Of a stretch of DNA of 64,000 bases, positions 29,147 through 40,760 are shown piece after piece. The DNA is from Ephemerocybe angulata (Eukaryota > Basidiomycota > Agaricomycetes > Agaricales > Psathyrellaceae). The notes beneath the pieces are model-generated. The model did not search any database, was not told where the DNA came from, and was given only the letters and a program-made list of their open reading frames with translations. The translations under genes and the position numbers were made by a program. The stretch spans positions 3,410,001 to 3,474,000 of the forward strand of contig JAACJK010000163.1 of assembly GCA_013368325.1 (NCBI GenBank), read 5' to 3'. Numbering within the stretch: position 1 is the stretch's first letter; each line of letters starts with the position of its first letter.

Positions 29147-31393
29147 CTAACGGATGCTCTTGCTCCTATACAAAAGCACATAAGCACTGGAGTCCTCTCC
29201 ACCTCCCTCAAGCGTCGGAATCTTCTCAACAGGGAACACCGACACCTTATCATCATCAAACTTATACCAATCCTCGTCGTCCTCCTCAATCTCGGCCACA
29301 GCAATCGCCGCACCCCCAGACGACGCCGCATCACCAACCACCTGGCCCTGCGTCTCGGCAGACGACGACGCGGCGGCGGCGGCAGCAGCAGCAGCGGAAG
29401 TGCCTTTCACGGGGTGGAAAACATTCTTCTTGACAAAGCCGATGTAGTGCCCAGCATCCGCCGCAGCTCCCTTGTGCGTGATGATAGCTACAACAATTGA
29501 ACCCATGAGAAACGGAGATGAAGAGCGATGAGAAAGAGAAACAACGCACCAACGAGCTCATAGAGCCCAGCCGCGCTCGACCCAACATCCGTCTTCAGGT
29601 CCGGGCTAACCAAGGCATCCAGCTCGGCAACCTCCTTCGCATGGTAGACGCTCTCAGGCTCGAGCTCTCCGCCCTTATCAGCGTCAGCCATCTCCACATC
29701 CGCCTCGCCCTCCGCTGCGGGGGTAGCAGGTGTCGAAGTGGAGGTCGAGGCAGCGGGGGCAGCGGGCTGGACAACCTTGGTCTTCTTGCGAATTTTGCGG
29801 CGCTCAGCGCGTTCACGCTCGACTTCTTTGAGTTTTCGGCTGACTGGAATAAGCTTCTTCTGCAGTTCGTCGGTTGCCAGGTCTAGGGCGTCGAATTCGA
29901 GAGGGAATTTCACCCGGCGCTATTAGAGGACAGAAAAATGTCAGTTAGGGCACCTGGGAGCCGCCAGAGGGGCGCGAACGTGCGTACGTACCATAATCTT
30001 CGCTTTTTTGCCAATGTCCTGTCTCCAAGCGAAACGAACCATATGCACGCTTAGGTAGGCAGGCAACCTTGCAAGACGCGACTTCTGGCTGTACACCGCC
30101 TGGCGGCCCAGAGAAGACGAGTTCTTCTCAATTTTGGTGTCCAATGACTAAATCAAGAGTCAAAAGACAGCCGAAAAAGCATAAATTTGGCAGGAAGAGC
30201 GCCACTTACGCTCAGGATACCCGAGGCCATGAAGTTTGTTTGACCGTTGATGTTGCACTCGATTTTCAGGACGGCCTCTTCAGACACCGCATGAGGCTCC
30301 TCAGGAGCCTCGTCGCAAGAAAGTTCCCTGCGCATAACACCCATCATGTACTGGTCGACGAATCGCCCTTCGCCAAGGCTAGCCTGGGCGCTTGTTGACA
30401 CAACCTTGCCCTCAGAGTTTAATCCGGGAACGTTGCGCAGGGAGTTAACGATGGCGGAATAACACTCCTCCGCATCTTCATACCCGAGTCGACATTAGTC
30501 AGTGAGCTGTGAAAAGCGAAAATTGTACTTGCCTTGTTGGGCGTAGCCCATTGCCATGCCCATCCCGGACTTCTTCTCGCTTCGGTCAACTTCGCCGAAT
30601 TGGGGGTTGACCTGGCGAAGAACTTGGAGGAACCCTACTGGCGTAACGCTGTCCGTGGTACGCGACATGTTGTGGTACATGTCTCGAAGAGCTCCTGGCA
30701 GAGGAGTTGCTGAATGTAATGAGGGCCTGAAAAGGGCGTGAATTCTGGGGATGAAACCTCTGAATTATCGAGACTTACGCGCTCAGTGCGGTCTGAAGTT
30801 CGGGTACGGCGCGAAGGGCTTGGACCGTGGCATTCATATAGCATGTGTTGCCCAAGCTATTGGCCAGTCAGAGTGGTTTTCATATAGGTATCGGATAACG
30901 ACTGACTTGCGAAGACCAACTGGCTTGGCGAGAGCTTCTGCGAGCTCGCTGTCGTCCATATCTGTCGTGTATGTTCAGAATACAGTTGAGCTGTTAAGCT
31001 CATATATCCTACTTACCTTCCAAGAAGACGATCGGTTTCTCTGGTGCCTTTGGAAGCTCACCCGCTGCTCCGATCACCATAAATGTTTGCCCCTAAGAAT
31101 ATTCAGTCCTCGCTGTTCAACAACGCTGGAAATTCACTGCTCACAGCTTTGGGTGCGATCTTCTTCCAGTTGGAGTCATCCTACAGTCTTGCAGCTCAGC
31201 CAAAGTTCCCAAACCAGAGATTCTGCGCACGTACCTTGAGGACCCCGCCCTTTACCATCACCTTCATCCGATCCACAGGGACGCCTGTGACCTGATATAC
31301 AGCCTCCTTGAAGACACTTGGAGGCAGATCGGTGTCGAGCTGCACTTCATGCACCTTGCCCGCGTTCTTCACGTTCACTTGTATCGGGGCCAT
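29147..31393 (-). CDS. UBP6: Ubiquitin carboxyl-terminal hydrolase, UBP6/USP14 type
   Basis: Ten exons read in frame to 576 residues: 31393-31235, 31180-31145, 31092-31017, 30961-30907, 30856-30779, 30726-30533, 30475-30210, 30147-29992, 29919-29550 and 29487-29147. The N-terminus is a ubiquitin-like domain (MAPIQVNVKNAGK, then GQTFMVIG), typical of UBP6, which docks on the proteasome lid through it. The catalytic Cys is in GLRNLGNTCYMNATVQ, followed by QQDAEECYS; the catalytic His is in DAGHYIGFV, and WYKFDDDKVS follows. It trims ubiquitin from proteasome-bound substrates. Exon 6 ends in a GC donor (GCAAGT). An Ala/Ser-rich insert near the C-terminus and a Pro/Ala/Thr linker make it longer than the roughly 500-residue relatives. 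Confidence 0.95.
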
Positions 31394-31677
31394 GGTCGTA
31401 GAGATGAAAGGAAATTCAATCAATATGATCGTTAAATGTTTAAATATGACGAACGCGTAACGCGCTTGCGTCACGTCGGTCACCGGCTCGGCTCGGTTCG
31501 GAATTCGGAGTCTGACTGGGCGCGAACCATGCCCATCTGCAGACTGCGCCTCGGCGACGTGGCTCTGACGTCAGTCGAGCTGAACCGGTGCTCTGCGGGG
31601 AACGATAAAAGGTGGGCGTGTACTTGGAGCTCATCGTCTTCCCCCTTCATATTGCCCTCAATCTCAAATCCTTAACG
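31394..31677. promoter_or_regulatory. Bidirectional promoter region of UBP6 and BAP31
   Basis: 284 bp separates the divergent start codons. It is GC-rich in the middle and contains TGACGTCA (31568-31575), an 8-bp palindrome matching a CRE/ATF-type bZIP site. No TATA box is obvious. Shared control of a proteasome-linked and an ER protein is possible but only inferred. Confidence 0.5.
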
Positions 31678-32574
31678 ATGACTGTATAGTAAGCCCAAAT
31701 TCATTTCCTATGCTACGGTTGAACTGAACTGACATCTCTGTAATAGCTACACATTAACGTTCATGCTGCTCGCAGCGGAGGCAAGTTCCTCAGGAGGCAC
31801 TCGAAGTTTTTGCACATCTAACGAACCGACAATACAGATGGGTACATTCTGTGTGCTAGTAGCACCCCTCCCCTTCAGCTTCCGCAAGAGATTCTTCACG
31901 TTCCTCTCGACGTCCCCCATTATCGCCAAACTCGCATACGGTCTCAAGATCGCGTTCATGTACGACAATCCATTTCTCGACTCAATACTTACCACTTACC
32001 ACCTATCGCATCCCTGCAGATTCGTAGCAATCCTTTTCGTCGATGCTCTCCAAAGAATGTTCCGCGTAGGCGCGGAATCCGACCTCGCGAAGCAAGGAAA
32101 GGGAGGTCTAGTGCAGGATGTCCGAACGGATACCAACATCGCGGCACGAAAGTTCTAGTGCGTAAATATTCTATCCTTACTGTCTACACCATCCTAACTA
32201 TCAGTCTTGTAGTTCCCAACGCAATACCTATCTCACAGGCTTTACCCTCTTCCTTTCTCTCGTCCTGACCAGAACGTTCTACATCACTCTCGACCTCATC
32301 CACACGCAAGAAGAATACGCCAAGCTCAAGAAGGCTGTATGTATCCCTATCTATATTGTCTGGCACACCCTGAGATCGGCTCTCCCTCTAGGCTGAATCC
32401 TCCAGCTCCGGAGACGCGGTGGCATTGAAGAAGCGCGTCCAAGAACTCGAGGCCAGGGAGCGCGACTTTGAGACTCTGAAGCTGCAGGCAGCTCAAAACG
32501 CGAAGGAGTATGACAGACTCGCCACGGAGCTCAACCAAAAGACGGGTCAAGTTTCGAACAAGCGTAAAGATTAA
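31678..32574 (+). CDS. YET3: B-cell receptor-associated protein 31-like ER membrane protein (BAP31/Yet)
   Basis: Six exons give 203 residues: 31678-31688, 31747-31780, 31838-31959, 32020-32157, 32213-32336 and 32392-32574. The N-terminus MTVYYTLTFMLLAAEM is the first membrane segment and matches the BAP31 family. Then come APLPFSFRKRFFTFLS, a second segment around the AILFVDALQRMFRV motif, a third segment (TGFTLFLSLVLTRTFYITLDL), and a cytosolic coiled coil rich in Glu, Lys and Ala ending SNKRKD, a basic tail like ER-retrieval signals. These proteins act in ER export and quality control. The second intron uses a GC donor (GCAAGT, 31781), required to keep AAEM in frame. Confidence 0.93.
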
Positions 32575-32851
32575 TCACCTGGATCATGGAAGCTCGGTGT
32601 GAATGTAATGAACTTGGACGGACTCCTCTCTCTCCCCTTACTACTCCTATGTCGCTGTAATTCACAGGTCTGGCCTCGTGAGATTATTAAACGTGCAAAC
32701 CTCCAACCTTCCTTGTTGCCAGTTGGACTTCTAAGCGCAGACGTGCGAGCAACGATGCCCTCGGTCGGTGAAAGCAATGGATGGACCTGCGAATTTGCCT
32801 GTACACTTTGCGCTGCGCGATATGGTGGCACCAGCCGCTAGGAGCGGTAGT

Positions 32852-32933
32852 GGTACTATAGTGTAGTGGTTATCACTCGGGATTTTGATTACGTCAGCTT
32901 TCCCGTAACCCAGGTTCGAACCCTGGTAGTACC
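32852..32933 (+). tRNA. tRNA-Gln(UUG): tRNA-Gln (anticodon UUG) with a short intron
   Basis: The 82-nt gene starts GGTACTATAGTG and ends GGTAGTACC, so the 7-bp acceptor stem GGTACTA/TAGTACC pairs fully. The A box TAGTGTAGTGG and B box GGTTCGAACCC are canonical. The anticodon arm is CGGGA, loop TTTTGAT, TCCCG, giving TTG. About 11 nt (TACGTCAGCTT) after the loop are in excess and read as the intron next to position 37. No CCA is encoded. The 5' half is almost the same as yeast tRNA-Gln. Confidence 0.92.
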
Positions 32934-32941
32934 TTTACCCC

Positions 32942-32948
32942 TTTTTTT
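32942..32948 (+). terminator. Pol III terminator of tRNA-Gln
   Basis: A run of seven T starts 9 nt after the tRNA 3' end. Confidence 0.7.
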
Positions 32949-35900
32949 ACCTTTTTGAACGAGCAGGAGTCAGGATCAAGTTGTGCGGCGGCGGGACGGT
33001 AGGACGGAAGTAACAAGCTGCAAACAACTTTTTTGAATCTCCCGTTTCCTCGCACATTGATCAATGGGTGCGGGGTGGGGACTGAAGGTACGTGGACTGC
33101 AACCCCGCCCGCGCCCGCCCTCTGCCACCTGCAAGAAATTTAGGACATCTCGTCTGCCAAATATTGACTCTGTTCTCCGTAAATTGACCGCTCGGTTATG
33201 CCGTCTTGCCATGATGGACGCAGTTATACTCAACCAAACGCTTGCACGGAGTTGATATAAAATAGGCGCGCGCCGCGCCTCGCACGCCCGCTATCAGAAG
33301 ATTCCTAGCGGCCGTGTTTCTTGGTAAGCCCCTTTTCCTACATCATCCTTTTGTAGAGGTAAGAGTTCATGGCCCCCGGGTGCCCCACCCATGTGATCTT
33401 GACATTTGGTGGTACTAAGTGTTCTCTTCCCCAGCTTCTCGTAAGCGCCCAACGTCCAGTTGCATTTTTTCTCCGCGTTATCTACTTGGATAGCTAAAGA
33501 GGACAGATATACTGGTTAGCCGACCTTTCCCCCATGAAAACCTGTTGTATATTCTACTCAGAAGCTGAATAGCTGGAAGCCAGCAAACATATATAAGCAC
33601 TATATTCAATTGAGTGGATCGGATCTACATCGTGACAACAAGGGGACCAGACTCTGGATACGAATCATGCCATAACTACGTGTACAAGACAGTGACATTG
33701 CCGTCCGTCGATCCTGATGCCAAACAGGCGGGTGGATCGTGCACCCAAGCGACAAGTGTATTGGGGCTAACGTAGCCATTCAGTCGACGGTGTAAGCTAG
33801 TGCATTGGATCGGCCTCGTTTATTCCGAAAAGCATTGAGTAGCAGATGATATATCAGACTTTCACTGGGTTGGTTAGCTACGAGTGTGTCATTGTTACAA
33901 CGGCTCCCACGTTGAAGGTCCCCGTCCATGGCCTGCTGATCCGGATCCGATGGAGGCGTAGGAAACGGCGACCTCATCGATGCGTGCAAGAGGGAGACAT
34001 GAGCAACAGTTTATGTTTGAAGCACGATAGGTATGCTTTGGAAACTGAACGTGCCCGGGGCACGTTTACCGCACGCAGACCGTGTCAGTCTTCTGCCTAT
34101 ACACGCTCGTTATATACCTATCTGTGACTTATGTACGTAGAGACTCGGTGTGAGAGATTCAACGGGAGGCAACGAGTTACGAGGGTGGCAGTAGTTTGCT
34201 TGCAGACAGGACGGAGGCCGAGCCTGGGTTTCTGCGAAGGCAATTACTACCCAGAAGCCCGCGCTTAGGCGATGACCTAACCGTGCCGCGCAAAACATCT
34301 ATCACTATGAGAGGAAGGACTGTTGTAATCTAGGAAGACCTCCGGAAAGGCACTGCCGACGCTCGGGGTGAGATACGCCGACTTCATAGCCAATGGCCAT
34401 CTCGCCTCAGTCCTAACATAATGCAGGAATACTTAGTTTGGGGAGTAACGCGGTCTCATCGTGCGTGTGTGTCATCGATATTCTCAATGGCTTGACTTGC
34501 CATGGGTGCATGTATGTGAGGTTTAATTACTTTGTCAAAGAGCTGTGCTCCCAGTAGCATTGGGCCAACGTTGGTTAGATGGGGCCACGCAGAAGTAGGT
34601 GAGCAGCACGATCCAACCGTGTATATCTCATCTACCAACGCAACTGACAACCATTGGGTAGACAATCAGAAATCGACGGTATCCCTCATCCGAGAGAAGC
34701 TTACGCAAATGTACCTGTGAGGTCTAATTAGCTCGTCAATAAAACTCCGTGGCCGTACTCGTTGGGGCATGATATGCTGCGCGATCTAATCGTAGTGTGT
34801 GAGACTAATGACCAGTATAGTCTAAAAAAGACCTTGGATTTGAACCTCCCCGTCTCAGCACGCGGTGCACGTCGGCGGCCGACTCTGAATCCACTATAGC
34901 AATGTGGCTTCGAGATTCCGAAGGCTTAGATTCTTATATCCACCTCCTCATTTCCGGGTAAATTGACTGGATTAATAGGACGCTGATAACGTCATCCTTA
35001 GCTTATAATGAAGAGGTTTATTTATCCATTTTGAGATTGACGGGAAAATCGACCAAATGAAGGGCCAACAAGCGAGCAAAACAAACAGGCGCCCGTCGCT
35101 CGAGCTCCACTCGGTTGGCCCCAGAGACGTCGAAACTGCCTCTACAGTCAGTCACCTACCTAACCTTATAGTGGCGTGCCATGGTATTCCTGCACACATC
35201 CAACTAGCTTTATTCTGAGCCTCCTTACAGAACCTTAGTTAAACGTGTCGCGAGTCCGGCGGTCGAACGGCAAGTCCATACATTTAGAGTTCTCGAATTC
35301 ACAGCAAAAAAGTACCTCCCTCCCGATCACCAATGGCGTTAATCCTTGGCACCCGGGAGTCAAAGGGTAAACTACCTACCAGCCAACACTTGCCAGGACT
35401 GGGATTACCTTTCTATATGCACCAGACTACAGGGACTGCGCTGGGATTACACAATTTGAATAAGCGCCACTTGCAATCATACACCTGTGCCATCAGATCT
35501 GCCCAGTGATCTGAATTACACCTGCCCGCTCGTCAAGGATTTCAGAAAAAAGCCCTATACCCTGTGCGATTAAGTTCGCATTCTGGTGTGGGTCGTCACG
35601 CGCATGTCGCGTAGAAGCAATTGGCGGAGAACTTTGGGCTCCTTGGATAGGAAGCTCGGAATCAAGGCGGCAACGGGATCGAATGCAGCAATTCGAAAGA
35701 GATTGCGTACCCGAGTCCGAGATTACTTGGAGCAGTACACGATAATAAATAGCTTTACGCCGAGCAAGGACTTAGCCTAGACCTGTTCCAATTCAGCTTG
35801 CACCTTTCCATGTAGATTTGGACCCTGCATGATATATTCGGAGTCAAGCGTTAAGATAGTAAAGACGACACAGAGGATGGACAAAGTGGTCCCGTAATAT

Positions 35901-36218
35901 CCCCACTGTCGGGTATCATCATAGCATCGAAAGCTAAACGATCGCCGTGTTCCCGGAACCCCAAATGGGTGGAGACAAAAGTGTGGAGACACGGCGGGTC
36001 GAATGAGTGAATGAGGATAAGAGGGCTCGCGTAATTGAAATCAAAGCAAACAGTGACAGCGGCGCCACTGCAGTCAGAGAAGTCAGAAAACCCTAACAGA
36101 TTACCATTCGATTTGGGACTTGGGATTCGCTTCGATACACGAAGGTCGACCGAAAGTATCCCTACGAATCCGACATCGACCTTGATCTCTCAGCTAAGAG
36201 AGCAGCATATGGATTTCC
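32949..36218. other. Gene-poor region of 3.3 kb
   Basis: No coding sequence supported on either strand; open frames are short, without introns that extend them or motifs. A TATAAAATA followed by a GC-rich stretch lies at 33256-33290, with no open frame behind it. Two loosely similar GTGAGGT(T/C)TAATTA segments occur near 34516 and 34720. The region may hold decayed repeats or an unrecognised noncoding transcript. Confidence 0.5.
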
Positions 36219-38182
36219 TTACGAAAAGGGAGGAGGTTTGAGCACGAAAGTGTCAAAATCGAAAGTCAAAAGGGCCTTACGAGTTCCCCAATTGCGCCTG
36301 GGCGGCGATTGTGGTCTGCTTGGTGTTCCTCCCGAGGTCGAAGCTCCATCGATCTGTGGGATGCGCGAGCCACTACCGTGCTCGCCGCTCTGCCCGGTTT
36401 TGTGCACAGACTCACTCGATTGGAAAGCAGGAGGTGGACCTGTGGGCGGAGGGTACAAACTCGCACCAGGAGATGCGTTTGCCGGATGTGGGCCCGTATT
36501 CGCGCCAGCCCCGGGTGGCGGGCCAGAAGGAGGCGGATACGCATTCGGGCCATTCTTACCAGGAACAGGTGGAGCGATTGACGGCTGTGGCATCATTGTG
36601 ACATTGTCGTAGCTCGGCGGTTGAGGGACGTGCGATGCAACGCTCTCGAAAAGTGCCTTTCGCAGATAGAATAGCTCCTTCCGCCGATCTTCCAGTTTCT
36701 GGGACGCTTGGACGAGTGTCCTTCCCGCGACATCTGCACGTTGCAATGCGGCGTCCCGTTCTTGTTTGAGCTAGTATGAATACGGATTGGAGTGAATGGT
36801 GAGTAACTCCTCTTATCAGGGTATTAAGGGGGGAAGACGCGCTCACCCTATTGTTGGTCAACAGCACCTGCGCCGCCGACTTCTTTATCTTATCTATAGA
36901 GTTAGAGTTCGATGAAGTTAGGCTTGCAACATTCACGGGAACTTGGCGTCAGGAGGGGGACTAGACTGACCGTGGAAGGCCATATCCGTGAATATATTGT
37001 CGAAGAAAACGTCAGACATTAGTGATCTGTCGGGAGTGAGATACTGGCCCAAAGTAGGAGATTAAGATGGTAAAACGACTCACCCAGATGCGATGTTGAC
37101 ATGCCCGACTGATTGGACCACAGGATTGATTCGCCTTGCTTGTTCGACAAAGTTCTGGGCCTGGTCCGCCTGTGCTGTGGCATTCGTCAGGGCGTTCCGT
37201 TCCATCATATCAGCAACACTTTGCTGGAAGGTAAGCATCTGTACCCCTCGAATGCATCCAAAGTTGTGCGCACCCTCCACCACTGCTCCACATATCTAGG
37301 TCGGGTCAATTAGCTGCAATACAGGATTGAGGGATGTAGATGATATCACATACCATATCGAGAGTAGCTCAGTGCTTCTTTCACGCTGGCCTGACATTTG
37401 TCCATCGAGACGACTGCGCGAGCGAGGAGCTCTGCAGCTTGGGTTTCTGTATTGAGCGTCGTCTGCGCCCGCTCATGTTCCTTGTGCGCTTCATGCACAT
37501 CGTACTCCAGTCTGTCCTCCTCAGGGAATGCTTTGATTGACATATATCAGCGAATATATCCCGCGCTGTATTAAGTACTTACATTCAGATGGGCCTTCAA
37601 AAACGCGGGCGTAGAGAGACTCAATCTCTGTCTTTATAGACTCGTATCTCTTCGTTTTCGCAGTCAGCTCCTCCTTCTATAGGCACGTAAGCTCGAGCGC
37701 TTCGAAGGGTAGTCTCTTCCAAAGATAATTACCACTGAGCGTGCCTCTTTCAGGAGTTGCTGGATTACAGCGTTCTGATCCCTTTCTACCATCTCCTTCT
37801 GCAGCGCCTCCATGTACTCCCTAAGAACAAACATCGCGTATCAGATTCTAAGAGACCCAGGTGGTTTACCTATATCCACTCACCTCTCTTCCTTGGCCTG
37901 GTTGGCCTCGAATTGTTCCTTCTTTCCAGTCAATTTCGCTGTGAACCTGCGCGCTGTTGAGTCCCTCAACCGTTCATGTTCCTTCCTCTCCTTGTTCGTA
38001 GCCTTCACTAGCTCGGCAACCTTCTTCTCGCTCGCCGCCAGCTGCGCCTCCAGATCTTCCAGATAACTAAGATGCTGCCGAAGGGCCGAGGACGAATACT
38101 CTAGATCTGAGTTCTCCCGGAGCAGCTTGGCGTGATAGTCCGCATTTTGAACTATATCTTCTGTCGTAGTGATCGCCGACAT
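36219..38182 (-). CDS. Coiled-coil protein with proline-rich C-terminus, unrecognised
   Basis: Eight exons join in frame to 520 residues: 38182-37884, 37820-37733, 37676-37583, 37530-37354, 37285-37084, 37026-36971, 36941-36847 and 36770-36219. The first 330 residues are mostly heptad-like helix rich in Glu, Lys, Gln and Ala (for example LSYLEDLEAQLAASEKKVAE and QKEMVERDQNAVIQQLLKEA). A further helix with RADVAGRTLVQASQKLEDRR follows. The last 150 residues are Pro/Gly/Ser-rich with repeated YPPP(S/T)GPPP units. No enzyme motif is seen. It looks like a structural or scaffold protein, with the Pro-rich tail a possible SH3/WW ligand; that is inference. Exon phases agree throughout, supporting a real gene. 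Confidence 0.75.
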
Positions 38183-38682
38183 GTTCCAGATCCCCTACGT
38201 CGGTCTGAGGACTCTAGTTGTTGTAAGGTTCGCGTTTGAGTTGTAGTTGGGGTTAGATAGAAAGTCGAAGTGACGGTCTGGGTTCAAGAATGGTGGAGCG
38301 CCAGACGCATGATCATAGCTTGTTAGTTGTGAATTTTTTGAGGCTGTGTGCGCTGTGTCCTTTCTTGGCCGTACGGTCACTGCAGCCAAGTAGGGCTCCC
38401 AACAGCAATCTGCCATATCTAAGAAGACTTTGGACGAGAACACGATGGTTGCAGTTCAACAACCAAACTGCAGTGATGAGAAGACCGGCCAACTCGCGGC
38501 CAATGGGGATGGCTTGATGTGACGTATATCGATAGGGGCTTCCAGGCGAGCGCAGCATAGGCTTAGGTCCTACTGCGACTGAGGATGGGTTCGAGGTTGA
38601 GCATCAGCGGAAGAAAAGTATACTATAAGCGCATAGATTGTCGAAGTACAGGAACATAGATTAATTGAAATTGGAGTCATCA
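38183..38682. other. Intergenic, nothing recognised
   Basis: 500 bp between the start of the coiled-coil gene and the stop of the F-box gene. No gene or clear regulatory site seen. Confidence 0.5.
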
Positions 38683-40407
38683 TCATCGCCTCCGTCCCAT
38701 CGCAAAACACCCCTCATAGCCATGGTAAGATACGGCACTCAGAGTATCTCTCCACCGCCCAACGAAATTGCCGTGCTTGTTGCCTACAAGATAACCTCGA
38801 TAAAGCCACTTTCCTCTATCATCGTCGACCTGAGACAGAGGTACACCAGTCATTGTTAGGTTCAAGAATGGAACATGCTTCGGATGGGTGAAGATGAAGC
38901 GGGACTCACATAATCCTTCGATAAACTCACGAAGCCATCGCATGGACGCACCCGGCCGGTGAGGCCAAATTGGCCCCAGGCAGAGTGGCCTTCGCCCGTG
39001 ATAATCACATCGACGACCTTCCCCTTCGTCGACCCAGCTTTGTGGTATAACAGCGGCTCATCCGAGCCTGGCCCTTGGACGACGAGACTGTTATCTGAGA
39101 TCGTAAGTTTCACCCCGGCAGGGAAGTACGAACGGAGCGGGTCGCCCCATGGTAGAGGTTCGCTTCGTTCGGGCTCATCCGATTCGACTAGGTGCCACTC
39201 GGCCAGTTTCCACGTTTGCTGGTGCCGGCCTATCATGCTGTTCTGTAGTTGTTGTGGGGACCCTCCACCCAACATGGCCGCGTACGCCGTGAATTCGGTG
39301 TAAGTGAAGAAGCCTTCCCAAACACCTTCGGTACTAGAAGGGCCTACATAAAGCATGTGGATAAAGCGTACCAAGGGATGTACGTACCTTCCTAGGTTGA
39401 AACAATCAGATATTTCGTCCGTTCCGGAAGAAACAGCCCTCCCCCACTCTGCTCTCCATTCGTCCAAAGGAGTTGATACGATAGTTGAATCGGAAGGGGC
39501 GATTGGGAGTGCCTTCCGTCTGTTTACAAGAGCCAAGAAAGATAGAATGGCGGGGATGGCCAGGGGTGGTGGAGTTATTGGTAGGGGTTGGGAGTACCAT
39601 GTCACTATGATTCCGGGTTTGCTCGGCTTATCCGGAGAGTGCTCATGCCAGGGTGTGTTAGTGAGGTTATACTATGATACGTTTAGAGAATTATCCGAAA
39701 GAGAGGAACACGGATACCCACTAGGTGTGCCGAAAACGATAGCGTCTTGAATACGGTGACAGATGTATCCAAAGTTTCTCGGCTCCTCGCGTATTCGTCT
39801 GTATGAAGTATATCAGAGTCTGACCACTAGTCGTATAGACACCAAGCACACCTGGTCTTATGAAAAACCAAAACAACCACATAGCCAGCGAAGCCCTCGT
39901 TGTCGGGAGAGGATACCCCCCGTTCTCCAGTCTCTGGCGTGTAAGGGATGCCCCATCCTTATGAAGCATGTAGTCTTTGATCCACTGATCCATTTCGGAA
40001 TAGAAGAGCAGCTGCATTTTATTCCTCCCCTCGTCCTCGAGCATCATGAGATATGCTGTAGCCAGTAATTCATCCAAGCAGCCGTCCGATGGGGCCGTTC
40101 CCGCGAGGCAGTCTTTCTTGGACCGGAATCGTTTGAGAACAGTAAACCGACGCTTCAACTCTTCCGTTAGAGCCTCCGAGTCGATTCTTTCTTCACCAAG
40201 TCGAGCTTTTGCTGTCCGGTAGTCAAACTTGTGGGCAAACACAACGGCATAGAAGTGTGGGTTATCTCTGGTCGATAGACGGGCGTTTATTTTGCGATTT
40301 GTAAGCAGCAGAGACACCAGATGTGCTGGAGGTCCACATATTTCTTCGGTGGAAAGGAAGAAGGCAATGTGTTCGAGGATTTCCTGGGGTACAAGGTCGA
40401 GCGACAT
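38683..40407 (-). CDS. F-box protein with beta-rich C-terminal domain
   Basis: The ATG at 40407 starts MSLDLVPQEILEHIAFFLS, an F-box, followed by PAHLVSLLLTNRKINARLS. A helical middle ends AMWLFWFFIRP. Downstream exons encode TWYSQPLPITPPPLAIPAIL, then EGVWEGFFTYTEF, and a C-terminal part with WGQFGLTGRVRPCDGFVSLS, GKWLYRGYLVG and GNFVGRWRDT, ending GRRR at TGA 38683-38685. Clear introns: GTACGT...CTTCTAG within 39330-39390, and GTGAGT...TCTCAG near 38840-38915. The junction between WFFIRP and the exon beginning near 39654 is not resolved, and the first exon may end anywhere near 39740-39850. The alternating Gly/Trp-rich C-terminus suggests a small barrel. I recall this architecture in agaricomycete F-box proteins. 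Confidence 0.7.
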
Positions 40408-40760
40408 GGTGGAACGTGGTGGGAATGCACCGTGACGAATGTGGGGAAAGCCAACGGCCGTTTATGACATGGAGCGCCGCCGGATCCGGCTAATTTACCC
40501 TTCCCGGTTTAGCGTCTACCAGAATAGCGCCCAGCACGCCTGCGCTCGCAGCATGGCCTCGAAATGCGTTAAGACCAGCGATTTAGAAAGAACCTGGCTT
40601 AGATCGCTTGGTAGGGCCCGTTTTTTCTAAAGACTATAGACGAGGTATAGGGGCTTCCTGCCTAATAAAGTGGCCACGTGATGCTGTATGATTATCGCGA
40701 TCATTAAATTTGAAGGGAATGTGTTATCTACCTTTCGCTCTAACCACCATCTCCCTCAAA
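40408..40760. promoter_or_regulatory. Divergent promoter region of F-box gene and eEF1B-beta
   Basis: 353 bp between divergent starts. It ends in a pyrimidine-rich stretch (TCTACCTTTCGCTC, CTCCCTC) just before the ATG at 40761, common before highly expressed fungal genes. No TATA box seen. Confidence 0.45.

Noticed and set aside
35586..35780. 64-codon basic open frame
   Set aside because: No homologue recalled, no splice partners, and an isolated position in a gene-poor stretch; length is within chance.
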